From JAOUJD01 sp963811265 (GTDB lineage Bacteria > Pseudomonadota > Gammaproteobacteria > Burkholderiales > Burkholderiaceae_F): a DNA stretch of 64,000 nt. Positions 25,558 through 34,581 of this stretch are shown here, in pieces; position 1 is the first letter of the stretch, and every line of letters begins with the position of its first letter. The stretch lies in contig CAWEQS010000008.1 of assembly GCA_963811265.1 (NCBI GenBank), forward strand, positions 1-64,000, written 5' to 3'. The notes under the pieces were generated by a model. That model had not been told where the DNA came from, did not search any database, and was given only the letters and a program-made list of their open reading frames with translations. Made by a program: the position numbers and the translations under genes.

Positions 25558-25595
25558 ATTTTGTACTTGAGTCGATCGTTTGTCTAGGACAAAAT
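25558..25595. promoter_or_regulatory. interlocked divergent promoters with operator dyad (gpx–folE2 and carH-like gene)
   Basis: Rightward: TTGAGT (25567-25572), 17 bp, CAAAAT (25590-25595). Leftward (minus strand): TAGACA (25586-25581), 17 bp, CAAAAT (25563-25558). Each -35 lies inside the other promoter's spacer. The dyad TTTGTC-TAG-GACAAA (25579-25593) covers the leftward -35 and reaches the rightward -10. Outer arms ATTTTGT (25558-25564) and ACAAAAT (25589-25595) form a wider inverted repeat. A protein bound here could switch both promoters at once. Motifs were read by eye. Confidence 0.6.
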
Positions 25596-25621
25596 GTGGT
25601 CATGCGCACTGGAATACCCCG

Positions 25622-26557
25622 ATGACCTCAACCCCCTCGTCCGCCCCGGGCCTACCGATTGCCGCCGTGGAGCGGGACACCGGCCTGTCGAAAGATACGC
25701 TCAGGGTGTGGGAGCGCCGCTATGGCTTTCCGCAGCCGAGCCGGGACTCCAACGGGGAGCGGGTGTACCCGCCGGAACAGGTCGACAAGCTTCGCCTGCT
25801 CAAGCGCCTGATGGACCAGGGCCACCGCCCGGGCAAGATCGCCGAGCGGTCCATCGAGCAATTGCAGGCCCTGGCCGAAGCAGGCAACGGGCGACCCGCC
25901 ACGGCGTCGATGGAAGGCCCTCCCGACGACGCGCTCCGTCTGTTTCTGCAGATGATCGTCGAACATCGTGTGGACGATCTGCGCCGCGAACTGGCGCTGC
26001 TGACCGTCAAGGCCGGCCTCGCCCGCTTCGTCACGGACGTGATCGCGCCGCTGACGGCGCTGGTCGGCGAAGCGTGGGCCAGGGGAGAACTGGCGATCTT
26101 CGAGGAGCACCTGTACACGGAGTCCGTGCAGGGCGTGCTCCGCAATGCCATCACCTCGATCCCCCATCCCGGCGACTCGCCGCGCGTCCTGTTGACCACC
26201 GTTCCCCAGGAACCCCACGGGCTGGGGGTCCTGATGGCGGAGGCGATGTTCGCCCTCGAGGGCGCCCGGTGCGTTGCCCTTGGGGTGCGCACCCCGGTGA
26301 TGGAAATCGTGCGCGGCGCGGAGAGCCAGCGGATCGACATCGTGGCGCTCTCGTTCTCGCCGGTCGTCAATCCGTACCAGGTGATCGAGAGCCTGAAGGA
26401 ACTGCGGGCGCAACTCCCTGTGGCGACGGAGCTCTGGGCCGGAGGATCCAGTCCCGTGCTGCAGCGGCGCCCGCCGGCCGGGGTGCGCGTCCTCGGCAGG
26501 CTGGACGACGTGGCGCCCGCCGTGGCGGGCTGGCGCTCCGAACACCGGGCGGCCTGA
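25622..26557 (+). CDS. CarH/LitR-type B12-binding MerR family regulator
   Basis: A 311-residue regulator. The MerR DNA-binding domain is at about residues 11-75 (IAAVERDTGLSKDTLRVWERRYGFPQPSR). A four-helix domain follows (about 103-185), then a Rossmann-type cobalamin-binding domain (about 187-305). The two motifs that define photosensory CarH are both present: W152-x9-E162-H163 in the helical cap, and E197-P-H199-G-L-G202 (ExHxxG) for the lower axial His. In CarH, adenosylcobalamin keeps a DNA-bound tetramer in the dark, and light breaks it. It is therefore probably a light-responsive repressor. It is divergent from gpx–folE2 across interlocked promoters. Confidence 0.88.
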   Translation: MTSTPSSAPGLPIAAVERDTGLSKDTLRVWERRYGFPQPSRDSNGERVYPPEQVDKLRLLKRLMDQGHRPGKIAERSIEQLQALAEAGNGRPATASMEGPPDDALRLFLQMIVEHRVDDLRRELALLTVKAGLARFVTDVIAPLTALVGEAWARGELAIFEEHLYTESVQGVLRNAITSIPHPGDSPRVLLTTVPQEPHGLGVLMAEAMFALEGARCVALGVRTPVMEIVRGAESQRIDIVALSFSPVVNPYQVIESLKELRAQLPVATELWAGGSSPVLQRRPPAGVRVLGRLDDVAPAVAGWRSEHRAA

Positions 26558-26612
26558 GGACGGCGCATCGTCTTTGCCGGACAATCCCGCGGATCCTCAC
26601 GCGGAGCCAATC

Positions 26613-27395
26613 ATGAAGCTTGCTGATCGCGTTGCCATCGTGACCGGCGCAGCGCAGGGCATCGGTGCCGCCTGCGCCCGCGCTTTCGCCGAGGCCGGCG
26701 CGCGCGTCGTCGTCGCGGATGTGAACGAAGTGGGCGGCAACGCCGTCGTGAAGTCGATCGCGGCCGCCGGCGGCTATGCGCTCTACAAGCAGGCCGACGT
26801 CGGCGACCGGTCCGCGTGCGAGGCGCTGGTCGACTACGCCGTCACGCACTTCGGTCGCGTCGACATCCTCGTCAACAACGCCGGCATCGTGCACGCCGCC
26901 GAGTTCCTCGACCTGGCCGAAGAGGACTTCGACCGGGTGCTGAGGGTCAACCTGAAGGGCGCGTTCCTGTGCGCGCAGGCCGCCGCGCGGCAGATGGCGC
27001 AGCAGGCGCCGCGCGCCGGCGGCGAGCGCGGGGTCATCGTCAACATGTCGAGCGTCAACGCGGTGCTCGCGATCGCGAACCAGGTGCCCTATACGGTGAG
27101 CAAGGGCGGCGTCAACCAGCTGACGAAGGTGATGGCGCTCGCGCTCGCGCCACTCGGCATCCGCGCCGTCGCGATCGGCCCGGGCTCGATCGCGACCGAA
27201 ATGCTGAAGACCGCCGTGATGACGAACGAGGCGGCGCGCGACCGGATCCTGTCGCGCACGCCGCTGAAGCGGCTCGGAGAGCCGGAGGAAATCGCGCGGA
27301 TCGCCGTCTTCCTCGCGAGCGACGACGCGTCCTACGTGACGGGAACGACGGTCTACGCCGACGGCGGTCGCCTCGGGCTCAACTACACCGTCTGA
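26613..27395 (+). CDS. SDR family oxidoreductase (glucose-dehydrogenase-like)
   Basis: A 260-residue classical SDR. VAIVTGAAQGIGAACARAF binds the cofactor; the Asp in VVVADVN after beta2 suggests NAD preference. NNAG, a catalytic Ser in VNMSSVNAV and the motif YTVSKGG (YxxxK) follow. The C-terminal VTGTTVYADGGR is typical of the 3-oxoacyl-reductase/glucose 1-dehydrogenase-like group. Substrate unknown. It starts 55 bp after the CarH-type gene on the same strand, so it may be co-transcribed with it. Confidence 0.88.
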   Translation: MKLADRVAIVTGAAQGIGAACARAFAEAGARVVVADVNEVGGNAVVKSIAAAGGYALYKQADVGDRSACEALVDYAVTHFGRVDILVNNAGIVHAAEFLDLAEEDFDRVLRVNLKGAFLCAQAAARQMAQQAPRAGGERGVIVNMSSVNAVLAIANQVPYTVSKGGVNQLTKVMALALAPLGIRAVAIGPGSIATEMLKTAVMTNEAARDRILSRTPLKRLGEPEEIARIAVFLASDDASYVTGTTVYADGGRLGLNYTV

Positions 27396-27437
27396 GCGTT
27401 CGGCGGCGGCGGCGCGAGACAGCGTCGCGCCGGAGCA

Positions 27438-28085
27438 TCAGGCGGACTTGCCTGCCTTGCCGGGCCGCCTGGCCGCGGCGGTCTTGGCCGGTTTCTTCGC
27501 GGGAGTCGCCGCCGCACCCGCCGCGGCCGTGGCAGCGATCTTCCCGAACTGGTCCTGCAGCGTGTTCCACCAGGCGGTGGGATTCAGCGGCGCCTCGGTG
27601 ACGGTCGGCGGATGCGCTGCTTTCGCCTTGTGGCGCTTGCGGCTGTTCCTTCGCGCCGCCGGTTCCTCGGGCGCGGGCATCGGCGGCATCGCGAACGCGC
27701 CCGGCGGCAATCCGCCGCTCTCCGCTTTCGCGCCGGCCTTGGTCAGCGGCGCCAGCATCGCCCCACTGATCCCCTTCAACGTGGCGATCGTTGCACGCTG
27801 CACCTCGAGCGTCTGGATCGTCGTGCGCAGCATGCTGGAGTTGAGCTCCAGCCAGGCCTCGACCGCGCGCAGGTCGGCGATGCGCTTGTCCAGTTCGTTC
27901 ACGTCCAGCGTCGGCGCGACCATGCTCGGCAACTGCTGCGGCAGGCGCATCGCCATGGAAGCGAGGTTGCCTGCATTCGGCATTCCCGGCAGCCCGGCCA
28001 TGCCCCACATCTTCTTCATCAGGTCGAAACTGTCGCCCATCGTGTTCGCGAACGGCAGCCCACTGGCGGCTCCCTTGTTTTTCAT
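27438..28085 (-). CDS. phaM: PhaM-type polyhydroxyalkanoate granule regulatory protein
   Basis: A 215-residue protein matching the PhaM family of betaproteobacteria. The N-terminal NTMGDSFDLMKKMWGMAGLPG and LDVNELDKRIADLRAVEAWLELNSSMLRTTIQTLEVQRATIATLKG regions mediate synthase/granule interaction. The C-terminus is a Lys/Ala/Pro-rich histone-like tail (KKPAKTAAARRPGKAGKSA). In Ralstonia eutropha PhaM links PHB granules to the nucleoid and activates the synthase. No phaC lies in the window. It shares a strand with the FAH gene upstream, 27 bp away. Confidence 0.87.
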   Translation of the reverse strand: MKNKGAASGLPFANTMGDSFDLMKKMWGMAGLPGMPNAGNLASMAMRLPQQLPSMVAPTLDVNELDKRIADLRAVEAWLELNSSMLRTTIQTLEVQRATIATLKGISGAMLAPLTKAGAKAESGGLPPGAFAMPPMPAPEEPAARRNSRKRHKAKAAHPPTVTEAPLNPTAWWNTLQDQFGKIAATAAAGAAATPAKKPAKTAAARRPGKAGKSA

Positions 28086-28112
28086 GGTCGTCTCCTCGTT
28101 GGCCCCAGTCTG

Positions 28113-29102
28113 CTAGCGCTTTGCAGGCGGCGCAACCCTTTGCTCGATCGCGCCGAAGACCGACCGCCCGTGGTCATCGAACATCTCGATGCGCACCGTG
28201 TCGCCGTACTTCATGAAGGGCGTGGTCGCCGACCCCGACTCGATCATCTCCAGGCTGCGCTTCTCCGCAATGCAGCAGTAGCCGCGGCTGCGGTCCACGT
28301 TGGACACGGTCCCGGAGCCGATGATCGAGCCCGCCCGCGCGTTGCGCGTCTTCGCGACGTGCGCGATCAGCTGCGTGAAGTCGAAGGTCATGTCCTCCCC
28401 GGCGTTCGGTTCGCCGACCTTCACCTGGTTCCAGTGCACCACCAGCGGAAGATGGACCTTCCCGTCTTTCCACGCACCGCCGAGTTCATCCGGAGTCACG
28501 GCCACGGGCGAGCACCCGGTGGCGGGCTTGCTCTGGAAGAAGCCGAAACCCTTCGCCAGCTCGGCCGGGATCAGGTTGCGCAGGCTGACGTCGTTCACCA
28601 GCATCAGGAGCCGGATGTGGGCGCCGGCGTCCGCGCGCTTCGTTCCCATCGGCACGTCGTCGGTGACGACCGCGACTTCGGCCTCGAAGTCGATGCCGAA
28701 CTCCTCGCTGGGACAGACGATGTCGTCGCGTGGCCCCAGCAGTTCGTCGCTGGCGCCCTGGTACATCAGGGGATCCGTCCAGAACGACTCGGGCATCTCC
28801 GCGCCGCGCGCCTTGCGGACGAGTTCGACGTGGTTCACGTAGGCGGAACCGTCGGCCCACTGGTACGCGCGGGGCAGGGGCGCCATCGCCAGCCGGGGGT
28901 CGAAGGGGAACGCGTGGCGCGCGCGCCCCTCGTTGAGCGTCTGGTAGAGGTCGTCGAGCTGAGGCGCCAGGAAGCTCCAGTCGTCGAGCACCGCCTGCAG
29001 GCGCGGCGCGATGCCGGCCGCATGATGCGCGAGCGACAGGTCGCGGGAAACGACGACGAGTTGTCCGTCGCGCGACCCGTCCTTCAGCGTGGCGAGTTTC
29101 AT
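28113..29102 (-). CDS. fumarylacetoacetate hydrolase family protein
   Basis: A 329-residue enzyme of the FAH family. The N-terminal segment MKLATLKDGSRDGQLVVVSRDLSLAHHA and the long N-terminal domain match the fumarylacetoacetase-like subgroup common in betaproteobacteria. The metal-binding acidic residues are in EEFGIDFEAEVAVV and the AHIRLLMLVNDVSLRN block; SIIGSGTVSN follows. It may complete tyrosine/homogentisate breakdown started by hppD in this window, but it is 28 kb away and other acylpyruvase activities are possible. Confidence 0.87.
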   Translation of the reverse strand: MKLATLKDGSRDGQLVVVSRDLSLAHHAAGIAPRLQAVLDDWSFLAPQLDDLYQTLNEGRARHAFPFDPRLAMAPLPRAYQWADGSAYVNHVELVRKARGAEMPESFWTDPLMYQGASDELLGPRDDIVCPSEEFGIDFEAEVAVVTDDVPMGTKRADAGAHIRLLMLVNDVSLRNLIPAELAKGFGFFQSKPATGCSPVAVTPDELGGAWKDGKVHLPLVVHWNQVKVGEPNAGEDMTFDFTQLIAHVAKTRNARAGSIIGSGTVSNVDRSRGYCCIAEKRSLEMIESGSATTPFMKYGDTVRIEMFDDHGRSVFGAIEQRVAPPAKR

Positions 29103-29198
29103 TGTCCTGTGTGATGAGGGCCTGTCGGGATCTCTGTATCTTAGCGGTCGGGCTCCCGCACTCCTGCCTGCATTGCTTCGCTCGCCCGCTCGTCCTCG

Positions 29199-30299
29199 AT
29201 GCCGCTCACCTTCCTCGGCCAGCCGCTGCGACCCGCGACCGCGTGGCGCATCGCGATCGTGCTCGCCGCGGTCTTCGGCCTGCACGCGTACGGACTGTAC
29301 GAAGTGGCCGCCGGCCTCAACACGCTGAAGCCGGAGGACACGACGCAGAGAACGCTTGCCGTGTCCCTGCTCACTCCCCCCGCGCCGCCTCCTGCTGCGG
29401 CGCCGACGGCAGCACCGTCGCGACCGCCGCGTCCGCGCTCGGCGAGCGCGCCATCGTTGCCGTCCGCTGCGCCCGCCCCGGTGCCCGCTCCGGTCGAACC
29501 CGAGCCGCCGCCGCAGCCGGAGGAGCCGGTTCCGCAAGCTCCGGCCGAACCGCCTGCGCCGCCTGCGCCGCCGGCGCCGGAGCAGCCTCGCCTGCCTCCG
29601 GGCGTGGACGAAGTGCCGAAGACCGGCCGCATCGCCTATCGCACGACGTACACGCGGATGCGGGGAATCCAGGCAATGACCTTCGTCGACTGGATCGTCG
29701 ACACGGGGCGCGGCCGGTATGAGCTCTGGCTGCGCACGGTCGATCCGGCAGGGCTGCTCGACCTGAAGTCCAGCGGTTCACTACAGGCCTTCGGGATCGC
29801 GCCTGAAAAGTACGTCGAGCGCGTCGTGATCGCCAACCGCGAACTGCGCGCGGAGTTCGACTGGACGACCCGCGTCGTCCAGTTCACCGGCCGCGGCGCG
29901 GGCCAGCCTGCCGGTTTCCTCGAGGGCGTGCAGGATCCGTTGTCGCTCCAGTTCCACCTGCCGCTGCTCGCCCAGGCGTACCCCTCGCGCTTCACGCCGG
30001 GCGCCGAAATCAGCTTCCAGGTGGCTCGACGCAACATCGAGACCTACGTCTTCCGCGCGGAGGCATTCGAGCCGGTCCGCATCGGTGGCAGGGACGTGCG
30101 CGCGCTGAAGCTCGATCGGCCGCGGGGGCCGAATGCCACGCGGCGCGTCGAGATCTGGATGGCGCCCGAGTACCAGTGGCTGCCGGTGAGGCTGCGCTTC
30201 ACCGACACGAACGACGAAGTGTGGGACAGCGTGCTCGCCGCCCTGCCCGGGCAGGAGCAGCCGCGCGACCCGAGCAAGGAGGAGATCGTGAAGCCCTGA
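29199..30299 (+). CDS. DUF3108 domain protein with N-terminal anchor
   Basis: A 366-residue protein with an N-terminal membrane helix (about 17-35). A very Pro/Ala-rich linker of about 90 residues follows, with a TonB-like look (PPPAAAPTAAP, PEPPPQPEEPVPQAP). The C-terminal DUF3108 beta domain carries GRIAYRTTYTRMRG, GIAPEKYVERV, DPLSLQFHLPLLAQAYP and the closing MAPEYQWLPVRLRFTD. The last motif is shared with periplasmic lipid-binding-like DUF3108 proteins. Function is unknown. Transcribed away from the FAH gene. Confidence 0.82.
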   Translation: MPLTFLGQPLRPATAWRIAIVLAAVFGLHAYGLYEVAAGLNTLKPEDTTQRTLAVSLLTPPAPPPAAAPTAAPSRPPRPRSASAPSLPSAAPAPVPAPVEPEPPPQPEEPVPQAPAEPPAPPAPPAPEQPRLPPGVDEVPKTGRIAYRTTYTRMRGIQAMTFVDWIVDTGRGRYELWLRTVDPAGLLDLKSSGSLQAFGIAPEKYVERVVIANRELRAEFDWTTRVVQFTGRGAGQPAGFLEGVQDPLSLQFHLPLLAQAYPSRFTPGAEISFQVARRNIETYVFRAEAFEPVRIGGRDVRALKLDRPRGPNATRRVEIWMAPEYQWLPVRLRFTDTNDEVWDSVLAALPGQEQPRDPSKEEIVKP

Positions 30300-30309
30300 G
30301 GGCCGGTCC

Positions 30310-30690
30310 TCAGGCGCCCATCGCCGGCGCCTGAGCCGGCGGCGCAAGCACGGTGCTCAGCACGCGCATTTTCATCGTGCCGAGGATGCCGTCGACGTCG
30401 ACTTCGCTCAGGTGCGCCGACAGGCGCAGGCCCGCATCGCGGGCGCCGGTCAGCACTTCTTCGAGTTCACCGCGCGCACCTTCGGTCTCGTCCGGCCCGT
30501 CGGCGTCGAGTGCACCTTCCAGCGCGCGCTGCAGGCGGTCGCCGATGCGCCTGGACTCGGGGTCTTCGCCTTCGAGCGAGAACTCCAGCAACCGCGCTTC
30601 CTGCGCCAGCATCGCAAGGTATTCGGCCTGCTTCGCGGGCTCGAGTCCTGTGAACAGATTGCCCCCGCCGCAGCAGCCCTCGTGGCTCAT
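30310..30690 (-). CDS. small acidic protein with N-terminal CCGGG motif, function unknown
   Basis: Starting at ATG 30690 it reads MSHEGCCGGGNLFTGLEPAKQAEYLAMLAQEARLLEFSLEGE, then an acidic stretch (DADGPDETEGARGELEEV) and a helical end. The vicinal cysteines near the N-terminus could bind metal or be modified. An in-frame ATG at 30783 adds 31 residues of poorer composition. It is downstream of the indolepyruvate oxidoreductase gene on the same strand. I do not recognise the family. Confidence 0.5.
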   Translation of the reverse strand: MSHEGCCGGGNLFTGLEPAKQAEYLAMLAQEARLLEFSLEGEDPESRRIGDRLQRALEGALDADGPDETEGARGELEEVLTGARDAGLRLSAHLSEVDVDGILGTMKMRVLSTVLAPPAQAPAMGA

Positions 30691-30847
30691 TCCCTGGTCT
30701 CCGATGTGTTCCCGCCCGGACCGGCCGGGTTCCCCGCCATTGTGATGGAGTGACGGCGGGATTCGCGTCGAGTTTTCCACCAATGAAACATGGGCGCCAG
30801 TGGTGCCCCTAACGCATGCAGGTCTTCTGGTTGCCGGCGCCCGGCCG

Positions 30848-33800
30848 TCAGGCAGCTCTCGACGGCATCCGGATCACCTGCGCGACCTGCTGGCCGCGGA
30901 ACCGCGCGAGCAATTCGGCCCACCTGGCCCGTGCGGTCCGCAGGTTGTTCTCCTTGACGTGTCCGTAGCCACGGATCTCCTCGGGCAGTGCGGCGAGCTG
31001 CAGCGCGACCGCGTGGTTGTCCCGGTCGAGCTTCGCGAGCAGTTCGTCGACCAGCGCTTCGTACTCGGCGATCAGCTGCCGCTCGGTGCGTCGCTCGGCG
31101 CTGCGGCCGAAGATGTCGAGCGGCGTTCCCCGCAACCCCTTCAGCTTCGCGAGGATCGAGAAGGCCGTCATCATCCGCGGCCCGTAGCGCTTCTTCTGCG
31201 GGTGGCCGGTGTTCGGATCGACCTTCGACAGCAGCGGGGGCGCCAGGTAGAAGTTCAGCGAGTAGTCGCCCTCGAACTGCGCGGCGATCCTCGCGCGGAA
31301 CGCCGGGTCCGAGTGCAGGCGCGCCACTTCGTATTCGTCCTTGTAGGCAAGCAGGCGGAAGTAGTTGCGCGCGACCGCCTCCGCGAGCTTGCTCGACTGC
31401 AGCCGGTCCGACTCGACCTTGCGCACCCGCTCCACCAGGTCCGCATAGCGCTGCGCGTACCTCGCGTTCTGGTAGCCGGTCAGGAACTCGACGCGGCGCG
31501 CCACGAGTTCTTCCAGCGAGCTGGAGAACCGCTTGAGTTCGACCACGTTGTCCGGGAAGGCGGTCCGCCGGACCGCATCGAGGTCGTGCGCGGCATAGCG
31601 CCCCCACTCGAACGCCCTGCGGTTGTTGTCGACCGCGACCCCGTTGATCTCGATCGCGCGCACCATCGTTTCGTAGGCGAGCGGCAGCCAGCCCTTCTGC
31701 CATGCGTAGCCCAGCATGAACGGGTTGGTATAGATCGCGTCGCCCATCAGTGCACTCGCCAGCGCGTTGGCGTCGACGAACGCGCACTCGCTGTCCCCGA
31801 CTGCTTCGCGCACCTGCTGGGCGAGATTGGGGCTGCCGAACTGCCAGTTGGGGTTGCGGACGAAGTCGGCGGTCGGCGACTCCGACGTGTTCACCAGCGC
31901 GCGGGTGCGGTTCGTGTGGACCTTGGACAGCGCCTCGTTAGACGACGTCACGACCAGGTCGCACCCCAGCAGGACGTCGGCATCGCCCATCGCGATGCGT
32001 GTCGCGAACAGGTCCTGCTGCCGTGGGGCGATCTGCACGTGCGAGAAGACCGCGCCGCCCTTCTGGGCGAGGCCGGCCATGTCGAGCACCGACACTCCCT
32101 TGCCCTCGAGGTGCGCGGCCATTCCGAGCAGCTGGCCGATCGTGACCACGCCCGTGCCGCCTACCCCGGTGATGACGATGCCGTACGACCCGCGCTCGCG
32201 CAGCGACGCCACGGTCGGGCGCGGCAGGTCGGGCACCGTTCCCGCCGCCGAGGCCTTGCCCTTGCGCAGCCTGCCGCCTTCGACGGTGACGAAGCTCGGG
32301 CAGAAGCCCTTCAGGCACGAGTAGTCCTTGTTGCACGAGGACTGGTTGATCTGGCGCTTGCGGCCGAACTCGGTCTCGAGCGGCTCCACCGACAGGCAGT
32401 TCGACTTCACGCTGCAGTCGCCGCAGCCCTCGCACACGAGGTCGTTGATGACGACGCGGCGCGCGGGATCCGGGAAGGCGACCTTCTCGGGCGTGTTCTT
32501 CTTGCGCCGGCGCCGCTTCTCGGACGCGCAGGTCTGGTCGTAGATCAGCACCGACACGCCGGGGTATTCGCGCAGCTCGCGCTGGATGCGCTCGAGCTCG
32601 TCGCGGTGGTGCACGGTCACGCCGGGAGCGAGTTTCCACGCATTGCCGGTGGCGCCGTGCGCGTTCACCGCGGTGTGGACGAGCTCGCTGGTCGCGTCGT
32701 ACTTCTCCGGCTCGTCCGTGACGATCACGATCTTCTGCACGCCCTCGGCCGCCATCTGCTGCGTGATCAGCGGCGCGGTGATCTGGCCGTCGGTCGGCTG
32801 TCCGCCCGTCATCGCGACGGCGTCGTTGAACAGGATCTTGTAGGTGATGCGGACGCCGGCCGCGACCGCGGCGCGCACGGCCAGCGATCCCGAGTGGAAG
32901 TAGGTGCCGTCGCCGAGGTTCGCGAAGATGTGCTTCTCGTTCGTGAAGGGCGCCTGGCCGATCCACGGCACGCCTTCGCCGCCCATCTGGGTGTAGGTGG
33001 ACGTGTTGCGATCCATCCACACGACCATGTAGTGGCAGCCGATGCCCGCGACGCCGCGCGACCCTTCCGGCAGGTTGGTCGACGTGTTGTGCGGGCAGCC
33101 GGAGCAGAACCAGGGCTTGCGCTCGGAGACCACGCGCGGCCGCGCCAGCGCCTTCTCCTTCGCCTCGATGACCGCGAGCCGCGCCTGCATGCGCGCGCGG
33201 ATGTCCGCGGGCAGCTCCAGCTTGCCGATCCGCTGGGCGATCGCCTTCGCGACGATCGCGGGCGAGAACTCGTAGTGCGCGGGCAGGATCCAGTTGCCCT
33301 GCGGCACCGCCCACTCGCCGCCGTCCTTCTCGTCGAACTTGCCGATCACGCGCGGAATGCGCTTGCCGGTGCCGATCCACGAGAACAGCTCCTCCTTCAG
33401 CTGGTACTCGAGCAGCTGCCGCTTCTCCTCGACGACCAGGATCTCCTCGAGGCCTTCGGCGAAGCCGCGGATCGCCGTCGCTTCGAGCGGCCACACCATC
33501 CCGCACTTGAAGAGGCGGATGCCGATGTCGGCGCAGGTCGCGTCGTCGAGCCCGAGGTCCGCGAGCGCCTGGCGCGTGTCGAGGAACGCCTTGCCGCTGG
33601 CGACGATGCCGAAGCGCGCGTGCGGCGAGTCGATCACCGTGTGGTTGAGCTTGTTGGCGCGGCAGTACGCGAGCGCCGCGTACAGCTTGTAGTCGAGCAG
33701 CCGCGCTTCCATTTCCAGCGCGGTGTCGGGCCAGCGGATGTTGAGTCCGGCGGGGGGCATGCGGAAGTCCGCCGGCAGCTGGATGTCCACGCGCTCCGGG

Positions 33801-34475
33801 ATCGACGACGACCGAGGCCGACGCTTCGACCACTTCCGTCACGGTCTTCATGGCGACCCAGACGCCGGCGTAGCGGCTCATCGCGAAGCCGTGCAGGCCG
33901 AGATCGAGGTACTCCTGGACGGTGGCCGGGAACAGCACCGGCATCATGCAGGCCTTGAAGATGTGGTCCGACTGGTGCGGCAGCGTCGACGACTTGGCGC
34001 CGTGGTCGTCGCCGGCGAGCGCCAGCACGCCGCCGTGGCGGCTGGTGCCGGCCGCGTTCGCGTGCTTGAACACGTCGCCGCAGCGATCGACGCCCGGGCC
34101 CTTCCCGTACCACATCGAAAAGACGCCATCGACCTTCGCGCCCTCGAACAGGTTGAGCTGCTGCGTGCCCCACACCGAGGTGGCGGCGAGGTCTTCGTTG
34201 AGCCCGGGCTGGAAGCGGACGTTGTGGCGTTCGAGATGCTTGCGGGCTTTCCACGCGGTCTGGTCCACCGCTCCGAGCGGCGATCCGCGGTAGCCGGTGA
34301 TGAACCCGGCCGTGTTCAGGCCGGCGAGCTGGTCGCGCTGGTGCTGCAGCATCGCGAGGCGCAGCAGGGCCTGCGTGCCGCTCATGTACGCGCGGCCGCG
34401 ATCCAGGGTCCACTTGTCGTCGAGGGTGACTTCCGTCAGCGCGCGGCGGACGGCATCGGGGAGAGGGGCGTTCAT
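30848..34475 (-). CDS. indolepyruvate ferredoxin oxidoreductase (fused), frameshifted in this sequence
   Basis: A single-chain enzyme of about 1209 codons that oxidatively decarboxylates aryl-pyruvates to acyl-CoA. The N-terminal part (TGYRGSPLGAVDQ, QPGLNEDLAATSVWG) is the pyrimidine-binding region. FCSGCPHNTSTN and the thiamine-binding GIGCHYMVVWMD block follow. A 4Fe-4S cluster motif is CEGCGDCSVKSNC, with CNKDYSCLKGFCPSF further on, and the C-terminal gamma domain starts VITGVGGTGVVTIGQLLG. The frame breaks at 33796-33800: removing one base joins SVVVDP to ERVDIQLPADFRMPP. Both halves are otherwise intact, so a sequence error is likely. Start chosen at ATG 34475. Confidence 0.9.
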
Positions 34476-34581
34476 GGGGCTCCTGCCAAAAATCGTGTTC
34501 TTGGGAGCGCGGCAGTCGAGCGCGGTTCGCTTCTGCCGGCAGCCGGGGCGCGCCTTGTGGGCTCGCCTGGCGATCGCCCGG

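Noticed and set aside
30310..30334. Nine-base-arm inverted repeat (TCAGGCGCC ... GGCGCCTGA) between convergent genes
   Set aside because: It lies within the 3' coding end of the small protein gene and has no T tract, so a terminator call is not justified.
30800..33958. 1052-codon open frame on the + strand opposite the indolepyruvate oxidoreductase
   Set aside because: Its sequence is rich in R, H, V, A and D with no domain motifs, as expected of the antisense of a high-GC gene. The minus strand carries clear Fe-S and thiamine motifs.
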